A DNA stretch of 64,000 bases, taken from assembly GCA_050875145.1 (NCBI GenBank), contig JBNMLH010000010.1, forward strand, positions 1-64,000. Direction: 5' to 3'. Position 1 is the stretch's first letter. Each line of letters begins with the position of its first letter. Both the position numbers and the translations under genes were made by a program. The notes beneath the pieces are model-generated. The model worked only from the letters and a program-made list of their open reading frames with translations. It was not told the DNA's origin and did not search any database. Source of the DNA: CAG-411 sp050875145. Lineage in GTDB: Bacteria; Bacillota; Clostridia; Lachnospirales; Lachnospiraceae. Positions 52,741 through 63,300 of the stretch are shown here, in pieces.

Positions 52741-55700
52741 ATGCTTTTTTTTGAAGCATTTGATAATTTGACAGTCAGTAAAGATATGCAGGATTTATTT
52801 GAGCATGTTGATGTGAAGAAAATGGTTGCTTCGAAAGGTAAAAAGCAATTGTCTATATATATAAAGAGTAATCGTCTTATTACGTATGCAAATGTAAAAA
52901 AGATGGAATATCAGTTAAAAAAACAGGTATTTCAAAGTGCGATTAATGACATTTTATTTATAGAACAATATGAATTATCTGAACAGTATACACCAGAAAA
53001 GCTAATGCCTATCTATTATGAAAGTTTTTTGTTGGAATTAAAAGAAAAAAGCATTATTGATTTTGAAATCATTAATACAGCATCTTACGAATTTGTTGGA
53101 AATCAATTGATTTTTGATTGCGAGCGTAATTTTTTATCTGTCAAACGTTCAGGTGAACTGAGAGAATATTTTCAAAAACTTTTTTTAGAACGCTTTGGAT
53201 ATGAGGTTCAGGTGGAATTTAAGTATCATGATGCACCGAAAAAAGAAGAAGAGGAAGAATTTTTTGTTCCATATTTTAGTAAGGAAATAAAGGAAAAAAC
53301 GATAGAAAAAGAAAAGACTTCTGAAAGAAAGGTGGCAAAGGAGAAAGAGCCTGCGGCAAAAACAGAGAAAAAAGAATGGAAACGGTTTGATAAAAGCAAA
53401 TCTGCCTATAGAAGGCTTCCAGACGATCCTGATATTATTTATGGTCGTTCTTTTGAAGGGGATAGTGTACCAATCAGTGAAATTGTAGACGAGATTGGCG
53501 AGGTTGTAATCGTTGGAAAGATATTAAGTAAAGAAGAACGGGAAATCAGAAACGAAAAGACCATTGTTATGTTTAATGTTACGGATTTTACGGATACCAT
53601 CACTGTAAAAATATTTGTTAAAAATGAGCAGCTAGAGGATATTAGTGGAAAACTTTCCAAAGGTGCATTTGTTCGAATAAAAGGAATGGCAGTATTTGAT
53701 CGTTTTGATAAAGAAATTACAATAGGTTCTGTTATGGGAATTAAGACGATCGGAGATTTTACAACGAAAAGAGAGGATCATAGTCCAAAGAAACGCGTGG
53801 AACTTCATGCACATACGTTGATGAGTGATATGGATGCGGTAGTAGATGTAAAGACGATGATTAAGCGGGCAAAATCATGGGGACACAAGGCAATTGCTAT
53901 TACGGATCATGGTGTAGTACAGTCATTTACAGAAGCAGCCCATTGTCTGGATAAAGATGATGATTTTAAGATTATATATGGAATGGAAGGGTATCTGGTA
54001 GACGATGTAAAAGATATTGTGGAAAATGAAAAAGGGCAAAGTCTGGATGATGCTTGTGTTGTGTTTGATATTGAGACAACGGGATTTAGCGCAACAAGAG
54101 ATCGCATTATAGAAATTGGTGCTGTAAAAGTAATAGAAGGGAAAATTGTAGATAAATATAGTACCTTTGTAAATCCTGATATTCCAATTCCTTTTGAAAT
54201 TGAAAATCTGACACATATTACAGACGAGATGGTTATGGATGCACCTATGATTGATGTAATCTTACCGCAGTTTTTGGAATTTTGTAAAGGATGTATTTTA
54301 GTTGCACATAATGCGTCTTTTGATGTTGGATTTATTCGAACGAAGGCAGCAGAGATGCAAATTGAAACGGATTTTACAGTCGTTGATACGGTTGGGCTTG
54401 CCAGAATGCTGCTACCAAAATTGAATCGTTTTAAATTAAATGTAGTAGCAAAAGAGTTGCATGTTTCTTTGGAAAGTCATCATAGAGCGGTGGACGATGC
54501 AGGTGCGACCGCGGAAATTTTTGTGAAATTTATCGCAATGTTAAAAGAAAAAGGGATCACTACATTACTTGACATTAATAAATCAGGAAAATTGTCGCCG
54601 GAAGTCATTAAAAAATTGCCAACGTATCATGTCATTATATTAGCAAAGAATGAGTTAGGGCGTATTAACTTATACCGTTTGGTTTCAAAGTCACATATTG
54701 ACTATTATAACAGAAGACCGAGAATCCCAAAAAGTTTGTTGGAAGAAAACCGTGAAGGGTTAATTATTGGCTCTGCATGTGAAGCAGGTGAGTTGTATCG
54801 TGCTTTGGTCCGCAAAGAGTCACAGGATGAAATTACAAGAATTGTAAATTTCTATGATTATTTGGAGATTCAACCGATTGGAAATAATGAATTTATGAAA
54901 CGTTCCGAAAAATCGGATTATGCAGATATTACAACGGATGAGGATTTACAGGAATACAATAAAAAGATTGTAGAGTTAGCAGAGCAGTTCCACAAGCTTT
55001 GTGTAGCTACTTGTGATGTGCATTTCCTGGATCCGGAGGATGAAGTGTATCGTCGTATTATTATGGCAGGAAAAGGATTTGCAGATGCAGATATGCAACC
55101 ACCGCTATTTTTACGAACAACAGAAGAAATGTTGGAAGAATTTAAGTATTTAGGAAGTGAAAAGGCTGAGGAAGTAGTCATTACGAATACCAATAAGGTG
55201 GCAGATATGATTGAGTATATTTCTCCGGTTCGACCAGATAAGTGTCCACCAGTTATTGAAAATTCAGATCAGGATTTGCGTCAGATTTGTTATAATAAAG
55301 CACATTCTATGTATGGGGATCCGCTTCCAAAACCAGTAGAGAGTCGATTGGAAAAAGAGCTTACATCCATTATTGGAAATGGATTTGCCGTAATGTACAT
55401 TATTGCACAGAAGCTGGTATGGAAATCAAACGAGGATGGGTACTTAGTTGGTTCCAGAGGTTCTGTTGGTTCATCCTTTGTTGCCACGATGTCGGGAATT
55501 ACAGAAGTAAATCCTTTACCGGCACATTATTATTGTGCGAATTGCCATTATTCGGATTTTGATTCGGAAGAAGTAAAGGCATATGCAGGAAAATCTGGAT
55601 GTGATATGCCGGATAAACTGTGTCCGGTTTGTGGAGAGCCGCTAATAAAGGATGGACATGAAATTCCATTTGAAACATTCCTTGGGTTCTATGGAGACAA

Positions 55701-57138
55701 AGAACCAGATATTGATTTGAACTTTTCAGGAGAATATCAGAACCATGCACATGACTATACAGAGGTTATATTTGGAGATGGACAGACATTTCGTGCAGGA
55801 ACAATAGGTACCCTAGCGGAGAAAACAGCCTTTGGTTATGTATATAAATATTTTGAAGAAAAAGAAATTCATAAGAGAAGACCGGAAATGGAGCGAATTG
55901 CACAGGGGTGTGTTGGAGTACGAAGAACCACTGGACAGCATCCGGGGGGGATTGTAGTATTGCCTATCGGAGAGGAAATCTATTCCTTTACTCCTGTACA
56001 AAGACCAGCCAATGATATGACAACACAAACGATTACCACACATTTTGATTATCACTCGATTGACCATAACTTATTGAAACTGGATATTCTGGGACACGAT
56101 GATCCTACCATGATTCGAATGTTGGAGGATTTGACGGGAGTGGATGCAAAGACGATACGTTTTGATGATGAGAAGGTACTTTCTTTGTTTGCTAATTTGG
56201 ATGCTTTGCATATTACGGCAGAGGACTTAGATGGTTGTGATTTGGGTTCCCTTGGCGTACCTGAATTTGGTACAGAATTTGTTATGCAGATGCTTCGAGA
56301 TACACAGCCGAAAACGTTTTCTGACTTGGTTCGTATTTCTGGGCTATCTCATGGAACGGATGTATGGTTGAATAATGCACAATATTTTATTGCACAGGGA
56401 AATTGCGAACTGTCTACGGCAATCTGTACGCGTGATGATATTATGACCTATTTGATTCATATGGGAGTAGAGAATGGTCTGGCATTTAAAATCATGGAAA
56501 GTGTACGAAAAGGAAAAGGATTGCAGGATCATATGGTAGAGGCTATGAAAGAAGCGGGAGTGCCAGAGTGGTATATGGAGTCTTGTCGAAGAATTAAGTA
56601 CATGTTTCCAAAGGCGCATGCAGCAGCCTATGTTATGATGGCATTCCGTATTGCTTATTTTAAGGTATATTATCCATTAGCCTATTATGCAGCGTTTTTC
56701 AGTATTCGTGCATCTTCCTTTAACTATGAATTGATGTGTTTGGGAAGAGAGCGTTTAGAGTATCATATGGCAGATTATAAGAAAAGAAGCAATGAGTTGA
56801 CGGCAAAAGAGCAGGATACCTTAAAGGATATGAAACTGGTATTGGAAATGTATGCAAGGGGATTTGAATTTGCACCGATTGATATTTATACAGCAAAAGC
56901 CAGATATTTTCAGATCGTAGATAGAAAGCTAATGCCTTCCCTTAGTACGATTGATGGTTTGGGCGATAAAGCGGCAGATGCAGTTGTGGAAGCTGCCAAA
57001 CAAGGAAAGTTTTTATCTAGGCAGGATTTTAAGAATCGATGTAAAGTCAGTAGTACGGTAACAGATTTAATGGCAGATTTAGGTTTGCTGGGAGATTTAC
57101 CAATGACAAATCAGATGTCTTTGCTGGATTTTTTGTAA
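52741..57138 (+). CDS. polC: DNA polymerase III alpha subunit, PolC type
   Basis: Main replicative polymerase of low-GC Firmicutes. Order of parts: N-terminal domains, OB fold (about 250-340), PHP domain with H-A-H-T (from residue 356), inserted DEDD 3'-5' exonuclease starting F-D-I-E-T-T-G (Asp443, Glu445), rest of PHP, zinc-binding C-x2-C pairs, then polymerase palm with P-D-I-D-L-N-F-S-G (Asp990, Asp992) and a C-terminal helix-hairpin-helix part. 1465 residues, as expected. It ends at a terminator facing the carboxypeptidase gene. Confidence 0.98.
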   Translation: MLFFEAFDNLTVSKDMQDLFEHVDVKKMVASKGKKQLSIYIKSNRLITYANVKKMEYQLKKQVFQSAINDILFIEQYELSEQYTPEKLMPIYYESFLLELKEKSIIDFEIINTASYEFVGNQLIFDCERNFLSVKRSGELREYFQKLFLERFGYEVQVEFKYHDAPKKEEEEEFFVPYFSKEIKEKTIEKEKTSERKVAKEKEPAAKTEKKEWKRFDKSKSAYRRLPDDPDIIYGRSFEGDSVPISEIVDEIGEVVIVGKILSKEEREIRNEKTIVMFNVTDFTDTITVKIFVKNEQLEDISGKLSKGAFVRIKGMAVFDRFDKEITIGSVMGIKTIGDFTTKREDHSPKKRVELHAHTLMSDMDAVVDVKTMIKRAKSWGHKAIAITDHGVVQSFTEAAHCLDKDDDFKIIYGMEGYLVDDVKDIVENEKGQSLDDACVVFDIETTGFSATRDRIIEIGAVKVIEGKIVDKYSTFVNPDIPIPFEIENLTHITDEMVMDAPMIDVILPQFLEFCKGCILVAHNASFDVGFIRTKAAEMQIETDFTVVDTVGLARMLLPKLNRFKLNVVAKELHVSLESHHRAVDDAGATAEIFVKFIAMLKEKGITTLLDINKSGKLSPEVIKKLPTYHVIILAKNELGRINLYRLVSKSHIDYYNRRPRIPKSLLEENREGLIIGSACEAGELYRALVRKESQDEITRIVNFYDYLEIQPIGNNEFMKRSEKSDYADITTDEDLQEYNKKIVELAEQFHKLCVATCDVHFLDPEDEVYRRIIMAGKGFADADMQPPLFLRTTEEMLEEFKYLGSEKAEEVVITNTNKVADMIEYISPVRPDKCPPVIENSDQDLRQICYNKAHSMYGDPLPKPVESRLEKELTSIIGNGFAVMYIIAQKLVWKSNEDGYLVGSRGSVGSSFVATMSGITEVNPLPAHYYCANCHYSDFDSEEVKAYAGKSGCDMPDKLCPVCGEPLIKDGHEIPFETFLGFYGDKEPDIDLNFSGEYQNHAHDYTEVIFGDGQTFRAGTIGTLAEKTAFGYVYKYFEEKEIHKRRPEMERIAQGCVGVRRTTGQHPGGIVVLPIGEEIYSFTPVQRPANDMTTQTITTHFDYHSIDHNLLKLDILGHDDPTMIRMLEDLTGVDAKTIRFDDEKVLSLFANLDALHITAEDLDGCDLGSLGVPEFGTEFVMQMLRDTQPKTFSDLVRISGLSHGTDVWLNNAQYFIAQGNCELSTAICTRDDIMTYLIHMGVENGLAFKIMESVRKGKGLQDHMVEAMKEAGVPEWYMESCRRIKYMFPKAHAAAYVMMAFRIAYFKVYYPLAYYAAFFSIRASSFNYELMCLGRERLEYHMADYKKRSNELTAKEQDTLKDMKLVLEMYARGFEFAPIDIYTAKARYFQIVDRKLMPSLSTIDGLGDKAADAVVEAAKQGKFLSRQDFKNRCKVSSTVTDLMADLGLLGDLPMTNQMSLLDFL

Positions 57139-57200
57139 GAGAAAGATGAAAAAAATAGATTAGTTTTTTATTCGCTATAGGAGAAAATTTTCTATAGCGT

Positions 57201-57272
57201 AAAAAGGATGTATGCATGATTGCTTTCTAAAAGGAAATTTTTAGAGAGTGGTACATGTCATACATCCTTTTT
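57201..57272. terminator. Bidirectional terminator between polC and the carboxypeptidase
   Basis: AAAAAGGATGTATG and CATACATCCTTTTT pair perfectly over 14 bases; the A- and T-runs serve both strands. The long loop holds a second CTAAAA/TTTTAG hairpin. Just upstream, CGCTATAG/CTATAGCG at 57173-57199 forms another stem. Confidence 0.8.
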
Positions 57273-57279
57273 GCATTTA

Positions 57280-58629
57280 TTATCTTATGGCATCCGCAAT
57301 TTGAACTGCCTGCTCTTTTGTAATCTTCGCATTTACATTTTTTGCGATAGAAGAAGGTAGAATTTTTTTGTCAATGACATAGGCTAATGCTTTTAACTCA
57401 CCTGTGGAACAAGAAGCACTGTTTTTATAGGCTTTACATTTCTTTTTTAACAAATCGGTTTGTTCATTTGTCTGATCGGAAACAGTTGTATCTTCTGTGT
57501 TAGAAGTAGTTGTTTGGTTGTATAGAATACAAGAAAAGTCTAATACAGATAATGTGGCATTAGAATTTTTGGGTTTTAATTTACTTCCGGAAATTTTGTT
57601 GATAATAGAAAGTAAATTTTTTTGTGATGCCTTCTTTGTAGGGTAAAAGCGGTCAGAAACAGAAAAGCAACCTTTATTATAATATTTTCGGATTAAAGTT
57701 TCTGTTTTTCGGTATCGAGTGTCCCAAAAACCCTTCTTATAAGTTAATTTTCCTGCTTTCCCTTGTTTAAAAGTATAATTTAGCAGTTTCTGAATATCTG
57801 TATACATTTGACTGTTAGAACTATTTCCGAAAAATGCACAAATAATTTCATGTCCATTTTTGTCTTTCGCAGTCGTAATTAAAACAGAACCAGCAGCTTT
57901 GGTAGTACCGGTTTTTCCACCGATTATTTGATAGAGAGAAGTATTATAAGATACTTTACCTAAAAATTTATTTGTATTATATATAGTAAAAGCCTTAACT
58001 TTTCCAGACTTTGGAACCCGATAACTGGATTTTGCCACAATGGATCGAATGGTACTATTAGCCATAGCGTGTCGTGCTAAAATTGCAAAATCACTGGCTG
58101 TTGTATAAGTTCTATTATAATTATCACCAATATCCAGTCCGATGGGATTATCTAACACCGTATATGGTAAGGATAGTGCTTTTGCTTTTCTATTCATTGC
58201 CTTTACAAAAGAGGCAGTGTTTCCGTAAGTGCCGCAAGCTAGTACAATGGCGGCATCGGCAGCAGAAGGTAGCAGCAACATATGTAACAGGGAGGAAACA
58301 GAATAACTGCTTCCTGTTTTTAGACCTACTACTGCGGCAGAAGATGGAACTTGTTTCAACATTTTTGATGTAACTTTAATTTTTTTGGTAGTTTTGCATT
58401 TATCTAAAACTACAAGAGCAGTCATCAGTTTTACTGTGCTGGCAGGATAAATTTTATGTAGTGCATTTTTAGAGAGCAGTATTTTTCCGGTATTTGCATC
58501 CATAATTACATAGGCATGTGCATGTACAGATGGAGCAGAAGCTGCCTGGATAGGAACTGCAGGTGTGCATACATGCAAAGTAAATGTCAATACTAAAAGA
58601 AAAGAACAGATTTTTTTCATGTGTTTCAT
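57280..58629 (-). CDS. D-alanyl-D-alanine carboxypeptidase (penicillin-binding protein)
   Basis: Trims the terminal D-Ala of wall peptides outside the membrane. Signal peptide of about 29 residues; S-T-V-K (Ser64, Lys67) and K-T-G (239-241) are present. The SxN motif reads S-A-A (122-124), lacking the Asn. After residue 300 the family's usual anchor is replaced by a region with two weak SLH-like repeats (near D-R-F-Y-P-T-K-K-A-S and the C-terminal A-K-I-T-K-E-Q-A-V-Q-I), which might bind wall polymer. 449 residues. GTGAGG lies eight bases before the ATG. Monocistronic, convergent with polC. Confidence 0.88.
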   Translation of the reverse strand: MKHMKKICSFLLVLTFTLHVCTPAVPIQAASAPSVHAHAYVIMDANTGKILLSKNALHKIYPASTVKLMTALVVLDKCKTTKKIKVTSKMLKQVPSSAAVVGLKTGSSYSVSSLLHMLLLPSAADAAIVLACGTYGNTASFVKAMNRKAKALSLPYTVLDNPIGLDIGDNYNRTYTTASDFAILARHAMANSTIRSIVAKSSYRVPKSGKVKAFTIYNTNKFLGKVSYNTSLYQIIGGKTGTTKAAGSVLITTAKDKNGHEIICAFFGNSSNSQMYTDIQKLLNYTFKQGKAGKLTYKKGFWDTRYRKTETLIRKYYNKGCFSVSDRFYPTKKASQKNLLSIINKISGSKLKPKNSNATLSVLDFSCILYNQTTTSNTEDTTVSDQTNEQTDLLKKKCKAYKNSASCSTGELKALAYVIDKKILPSSIAKNVNAKITKEQAVQIADAIR

Positions 58630-58686
58630 AAGTAAGCCTCACTTTCTACGTTTATTTATTGTTATTTTGTGTTCCCTCTGTTCCTT

Positions 58687-58714
58687 AGTATAACAAAAAT
58701 GTATTAATTTGCAA
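58687..58714 (-). promoter_or_regulatory. Promoter of the carboxypeptidase gene
   Basis: On the minus strand TTGCAA, a 16-base spacer and TATACT with TG one base before it (extended -10). Confidence 0.6.
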
Positions 58715-58751
58715 ATTTTTTGATAAGTATGTCACATTTTGCGGCATTCTG

Positions 58752-58760
58752 TGTTATACT
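58752..58760 (+). promoter_or_regulatory. Extended -10 promoter of the P-type ATPase operon
   Basis: TGT followed by TATACT, 55 bases before the ATPase start. No clear -35. It forms a divergent pair with the minus-strand promoter. Confidence 0.45.
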
Positions 58761-58814
58761 GTTTAAAATACATATAGACAAAAGGAAAGTATGTAGGATG
58801 AACAAGGATACAGA

Positions 58815-61181
58815 ATGAATGAAGAGGAAAAACAAGGAAGTCTTAATATGAAAGAAAGAAAAGGATTAAATCAGCAGGAAGTAGAAGAACGGGTACGGAA
58901 AGGAAAAACAAATGCAGTCTGTGACATGGCATCAAAATCAGTAAAAGAAATTGTGTGTGGAAATGTTTTTACCTTTTTTAACGGATTAAATTTAGTGTTA
59001 GCATTATGTGTTGCGTTGGTGCATTCCTTTCGAAATACGTTGTTTTTGGGCGTTGTTTTCTGGAATGCTCTAATCGGAATTGTACAGGAGTTGCGAGCAA
59101 AAAAAGTATTGGATCGTATGGCACTTTTGATGGAAAGTAAAGTTTTTGTCTGGAGAGATGGAAAACGTATACAGGTAGTCTCTACAGAGATTGTGCAGGA
59201 TGATTGGATTGAGCTTCATGCGGGAGAGCAAATCTGTGCGGATGCACAAGTATTAGAAGGCTGTTGTGAAGTGGATGAAAGTATGCTGACAGGAGAAAGC
59301 GATGCAGTTGAAAAAATAGCAGGAGACAAACTATTTTCTGGTAGTTATTTGGTTAGTGGAATGGTAATGGCACAGGTTGTCTCCGTAGGAGCAGATAGTT
59401 ATGCAAATCAACTGGTAAAGCAGGCAAAGACCACAAAAAAGACAAAGTCAGAAATTCGGGATTCTATTGACAAGATTATTAAAATATTATCTTTATTTGT
59501 GGTTCCCTTAGGAATTGCCATGTTTATAAAAGAATATTATTTTTTGGATTTGGGATTGAAAGCGGCTGTGGAAAAAACAGTGGCTTCTATTGTTAATATG
59601 ATACCAGACGGGTTGGTGCTATTATCCAGTGTGGTAATGGCTGTAAGTGTGGTAAAACTTGCAAGACAGAAGGCTATTGTACAGGGATTGTTCAGCATTG
59701 AAAATTTAGCCAGAGTGGATGTGCTTTGTCTGGATAAGACGGGTACGATTACGCAGGGTACGATGGAAGTAACCGATGAAATTATTTTTGAAAAAGAAAA
59801 ACTGCATGAACGAATCTGTGCATATTTGACGGCTATATCTGAAGATACCAGTACCTCAGAGGCAATTCGCAAAAAATATTCTGAGAAAATTAACTGGAAT
59901 GTAAAACAAACCGTGTCTTTTTCTTCAAAAAGAAAATGGGGTGCGGTAGAATTTGAGAAAGAAGGTACATTTTTATTAGGGGCGCCAGAAATGCTTCTTG
60001 GAGAGACGTATACAAACTATAAACTTCAGGTAGATCCGTATTTAGAGCGTGGAGAGAGGATTCTTGCTTTTGTAAAACTTCTAGAAGGAGATAGCAAGCA
60101 AGGTAGAATAGAAAGTGTACAGCTTCTTTGTTTTCTGGTATTACGAGATAATCTCCGCCCTCATGTAAAAGAAACTTTGGATTATTTTCGGGATCAGGGA
60201 ATACGTCTTGTATTGATTTCAGGAGACAATCCTAAAGCGGTAATGCAAATTGGAAAGAGAGCGGGGTTGTCGGATGCAGAAAATTATATGGATGCCAGAG
60301 AATTAAAAACACCAGAACAGATTGCGGTTGCGGTGAAACGTTATACTGTATTTGGAAGAGTGACACCAGAACAAAAGAGAGAATTAGTGCAGGCATTACA
60401 ACGACAGGGACATACGGTAGCAATGACTGGAGATGGTGTGAATGATGTGCTGGCACTAAAAGAAGCAGATTGTAGTATTGTTATGGGAACTGGTTGCGAT
60501 GTAGCAAGAAAAACAGCAAAAGTAGTGTTGGAAAATTCAGATTTTGCTACGATGCCTAAAATTCTGGCAGAAGGAAGAAGGGCAATCAATAATCTGGAAC
60601 GTTCCGCTTCCTTGTTTTTAACAAAGACTACGTTTTCGGTCTTATTGTTATTTTTGTTTTTGGCAATACAAATTTCATATCCGCTGATACCAATACAGAT
60701 GACTTTAATCGGTTCTCTTACGATTGGAGCACCGGCATTTTTGCTTACATTGGAACCAAATTATAACGTTGTATCAGGTTCGTTTCTAAAAAAAGTATTT
60801 GCCAGTGCATTGCCGACAGGTTTGCTTGCGTTGGGCAATGTAGTTGCTATTGTTGTTGCTTCAGGGCCGTTAAATTTATCGGAAGCAGTTATTTCAACGA
60901 TGACAGTGGTAGGCGTAGCTTTTGCAAATTTGACTTTAGTATTGCGTTTATGCAGGCCTTGGAATTGGAAAAAGGTCTCTATGGTATTAATATTATTGAC
61001 TGGTTTGATAGCAGCAATTTTATTTGCTGACAATATATTTATGTTTGTATTAATTCCTGCCAAAGGATTGCTTGTTTTGGGAATTATGATGATAGTGGAT
61101 ATCATTATTTCTATTTTGATACAGATTTTTTGGAGTATGGAAAGGTATTATAAAAATAGAGGAGGAATAGGGAAAATATGA
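58815..61181 (+). CDS. Cation-translocating P-type ATPase, CtpE-like
   Basis: Energy-driven cation pump in the membrane. Actuator loop L-T-G-E-S near residue 160, phosphorylated Asp307 in C-L-D-K-T-G-T-I-T, hinge T-G-D-G-V-N-D. Membrane helix 4 has M-I-P-D-G-L instead of the P-E-G-L of calcium and magnesium pumps, and there are no Cys/His metal-binding repeats, so it is not a copper or zinc exporter. The N-terminal V-F-T-F-F-N-G-L-N resembles CtpE pumps, linked to calcium uptake in mycobacteria; the ion is inferred. 788 residues. It overlaps the next gene by four bases. Confidence 0.85.
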   Translation: MNEEEKQGSLNMKERKGLNQQEVEERVRKGKTNAVCDMASKSVKEIVCGNVFTFFNGLNLVLALCVALVHSFRNTLFLGVVFWNALIGIVQELRAKKVLDRMALLMESKVFVWRDGKRIQVVSTEIVQDDWIELHAGEQICADAQVLEGCCEVDESMLTGESDAVEKIAGDKLFSGSYLVSGMVMAQVVSVGADSYANQLVKQAKTTKKTKSEIRDSIDKIIKILSLFVVPLGIAMFIKEYYFLDLGLKAAVEKTVASIVNMIPDGLVLLSSVVMAVSVVKLARQKAIVQGLFSIENLARVDVLCLDKTGTITQGTMEVTDEIIFEKEKLHERICAYLTAISEDTSTSEAIRKKYSEKINWNVKQTVSFSSKRKWGAVEFEKEGTFLLGAPEMLLGETYTNYKLQVDPYLERGERILAFVKLLEGDSKQGRIESVQLLCFLVLRDNLRPHVKETLDYFRDQGIRLVLISGDNPKAVMQIGKRAGLSDAENYMDARELKTPEQIAVAVKRYTVFGRVTPEQKRELVQALQRQGHTVAMTGDGVNDVLALKEADCSIVMGTGCDVARKTAKVVLENSDFATMPKILAEGRRAINNLERSASLFLTKTTFSVLLLFLFLAIQISYPLIPIQMTLIGSLTIGAPAFLLTLEPNYNVVSGSFLKKVFASALPTGLLALGNVVAIVVASGPLNLSEAVISTMTVVGVAFANLTLVLRLCRPWNWKKVSMVLILLTGLIAAILFADNIFMFVLIPAKGLLVLGIMMIVDIIISILIQIFWSMERYYKNRGGIGKI

Positions 61182-63280
61182 GTAAGGTAAAGTATACGTT
61201 AGGGAGAGGACAGTTTCGTACGTTACAGGAAGGCTTAGAGAAGGAATGGCTTCTTACAAATGGCATAGGAGGATTGGCAAATAGCACAGTGGTTGGAGCA
61301 TCCAATCGAATGCACAACGGATATCTTACCGTTTCGGTGAATCCTCCAGCCGACCGTTATACCGTATTATCCAATGTATGGGAGAGTATTACCATAGATG
61401 GAAATGTGTATGATTTAGCGGCACAGGAGTATATTGGGTATGAAAAGAAGGGCTATGAATATTTGAACCGTTTTGAACTGGATATCTTGCCCACATACTA
61501 TTACCAGGTTCAGGATGTTGCGATAAAAAAGACAATCAGTTTAGAGTATGGGAAAAATACAGTTGTAGTATGTTATGAAGTAGAAAATGGGATGGAAGAG
61601 GCATCTCTTCATATCACACCACAATTTAATTGTAAACCATATGGTGTAACAATAGAAAAATCACAATTACAGTTTGAGGTGGCACAAGAAGGAGCGGTTT
61701 TAACCTTGGTGCCAAAAGAACAGGACATGAATATTACATTTTATACGTCGGAGGGAACTTATGTAAACAGAAATACGTTTCCAACTTCTATGGCAACACC
61801 AAATTATCTGATTGAGGAAAATCAAGTATATTGTATGGATTGTCGTACTGGATTTATGGGGGTAGACAATCATTTTACACCTTACGATGTTGTGGTTGAT
61901 TTGCAACCATTTGAAGAAAAGAGATTTTATATTGCCTGTACAATTGAAAAAGAAACAGTAGGAGATGGTTTTGCTATTGCAGACCAGTATAAGAAAAGGA
62001 TGCAGAAGATTATGGCACAGACAGGTGAAGATGTCTTTTTGCAAAAACTTGCATGGGCAGCAGATGCTTTTGTGGTACAGAGAAAAGTTGTAGTACCGAA
62101 AGAGCAGGAGGAAAAATTGCAGACTTCTACTGCGGACAAAGTAGAGGGAAACACCGCTTATTTAAAAACGATTCTTGCTGGTTATCCATGGTTTATGGAT
62201 TGGGGAAGAGATACTATGATTGCATTTCAAGGTTTATTATTACCTACAAAGCGTTTTAAAGAAGCGAGACAGATTTTGGAATCTTTTTCTTGGTTTGTAA
62301 AGGATGGAATGCTTCCCAATGTATTTCCAAATAGCAGTAAAGAAGAACCAAGATACAATACGATTGATGCGGCGTTATGGTACTTTTATTCGGTATATAA
62401 ATATCTGGAGTACACAGGAGAGAAAGAAGACTATCAATTTGTAGAAGAAAAACTTTATCCAGCTATGGAACAAATTATTTCCTATTATAAAAATGGAACA
62501 CATTACGGAATTAAAATGGATGAGGACGGATTAATCTTAGGTGGAAGCGGAAAAGATCAGTTGACATGGATGGATGTGTTAGTTGGGGATTGGGTTGTAA
62601 CGCCAAGACATGGAAAAGCGGTGGAAATCAATGCACTTTGGTATAATGCGCTTTGTGTGATGGAGCAGTTGGCAGAACGATTTCATAAGGATGCAAAGCA
62701 ATATCAAGTGTTAGCACAAAAAACAAAAGAGACCTTTTGTGAAAAATTCTGGAATGAGGAGAAAGGCTGTCTTTATGATTGTATCGAAAAAGGAGAGGAC
62801 GGCATGGAAATTCCGGATGACAGAATACGACCAAATCAGATTTGGGCAGTATCCCTTCCTTATACAATGCTTTCTAGAGACAGAGAGAAGGCTGTTGTGC
62901 AGATGGTATATAAACATCTGTATACACCATATGGGATCCGTTCCTTATCACCGGAGGATGCCGAATATAAGGCGCATTATATTGGAAAACTGATTAATCG
63001 GGATGGAGCCTATCATATGGGGACCAGTTGGGGATATATTTCAGGAGGTTTTATTACTGCGTATTGTAAAGTGTATGAGCATAGTGAAAAGGCAGTAAAA
63101 AAAGCATTGGAGATGTGCCAATATTTTAGTGATCACATGCAGGATGGTTGTCTGAATGGAATTGCAGAAATCTTTGATGGAGATTTTAGTTGTACCAGCC
63201 GTGGATGTTATACACAGGCATGGAGTGTCGGGGAAGTGTTGAGAGCATATAGTGAAGATGTATTACCATATTTACACTGA
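61178..63280 (+). CDS. Glycogen debranching enzyme (amylo-alpha-1,6-glucosidase type)
   Basis: Hydrolyses the alpha-1,6 branch stubs of glycogen. N-terminal beta-rich GDE_N domain (about 15-260, with E-W-L-L-T-N-G-I-G-G and N-R-M-H-N-G-Y) and C-terminal (alpha/alpha)6 barrel: Y-P-W-F-M-D-W-G-R-D-T-M-I-A-F-Q-G-L, T-W-M-D and the final G-C-Y-T-Q-A-W-S-V-G-E. 700 residues, single-domain bacterial type without a transferase part. ATGA overlap with the ATPase indicates coupled translation, although the functional link is unclear. Confidence 0.93.
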   Translation: MSKVKYTLGRGQFRTLQEGLEKEWLLTNGIGGLANSTVVGASNRMHNGYLTVSVNPPADRYTVLSNVWESITIDGNVYDLAAQEYIGYEKKGYEYLNRFELDILPTYYYQVQDVAIKKTISLEYGKNTVVVCYEVENGMEEASLHITPQFNCKPYGVTIEKSQLQFEVAQEGAVLTLVPKEQDMNITFYTSEGTYVNRNTFPTSMATPNYLIEENQVYCMDCRTGFMGVDNHFTPYDVVVDLQPFEEKRFYIACTIEKETVGDGFAIADQYKKRMQKIMAQTGEDVFLQKLAWAADAFVVQRKVVVPKEQEEKLQTSTADKVEGNTAYLKTILAGYPWFMDWGRDTMIAFQGLLLPTKRFKEARQILESFSWFVKDGMLPNVFPNSSKEEPRYNTIDAALWYFYSVYKYLEYTGEKEDYQFVEEKLYPAMEQIISYYKNGTHYGIKMDEDGLILGGSGKDQLTWMDVLVGDWVVTPRHGKAVEINALWYNALCVMEQLAERFHKDAKQYQVLAQKTKETFCEKFWNEEKGCLYDCIEKGEDGMEIPDDRIRPNQIWAVSLPYTMLSRDREKAVVQMVYKHLYTPYGIRSLSPEDAEYKAHYIGKLINRDGAYHMGTSWGYISGGFITAYCKVYEHSEKAVKKALEMCQYFSDHMQDGCLNGIAEIFDGDFSCTSRGCYTQAWSVGEVLRAYSEDVLPYLH

Positions 63281-63300
63281 AAATTAAAAAAGGAAAAACA

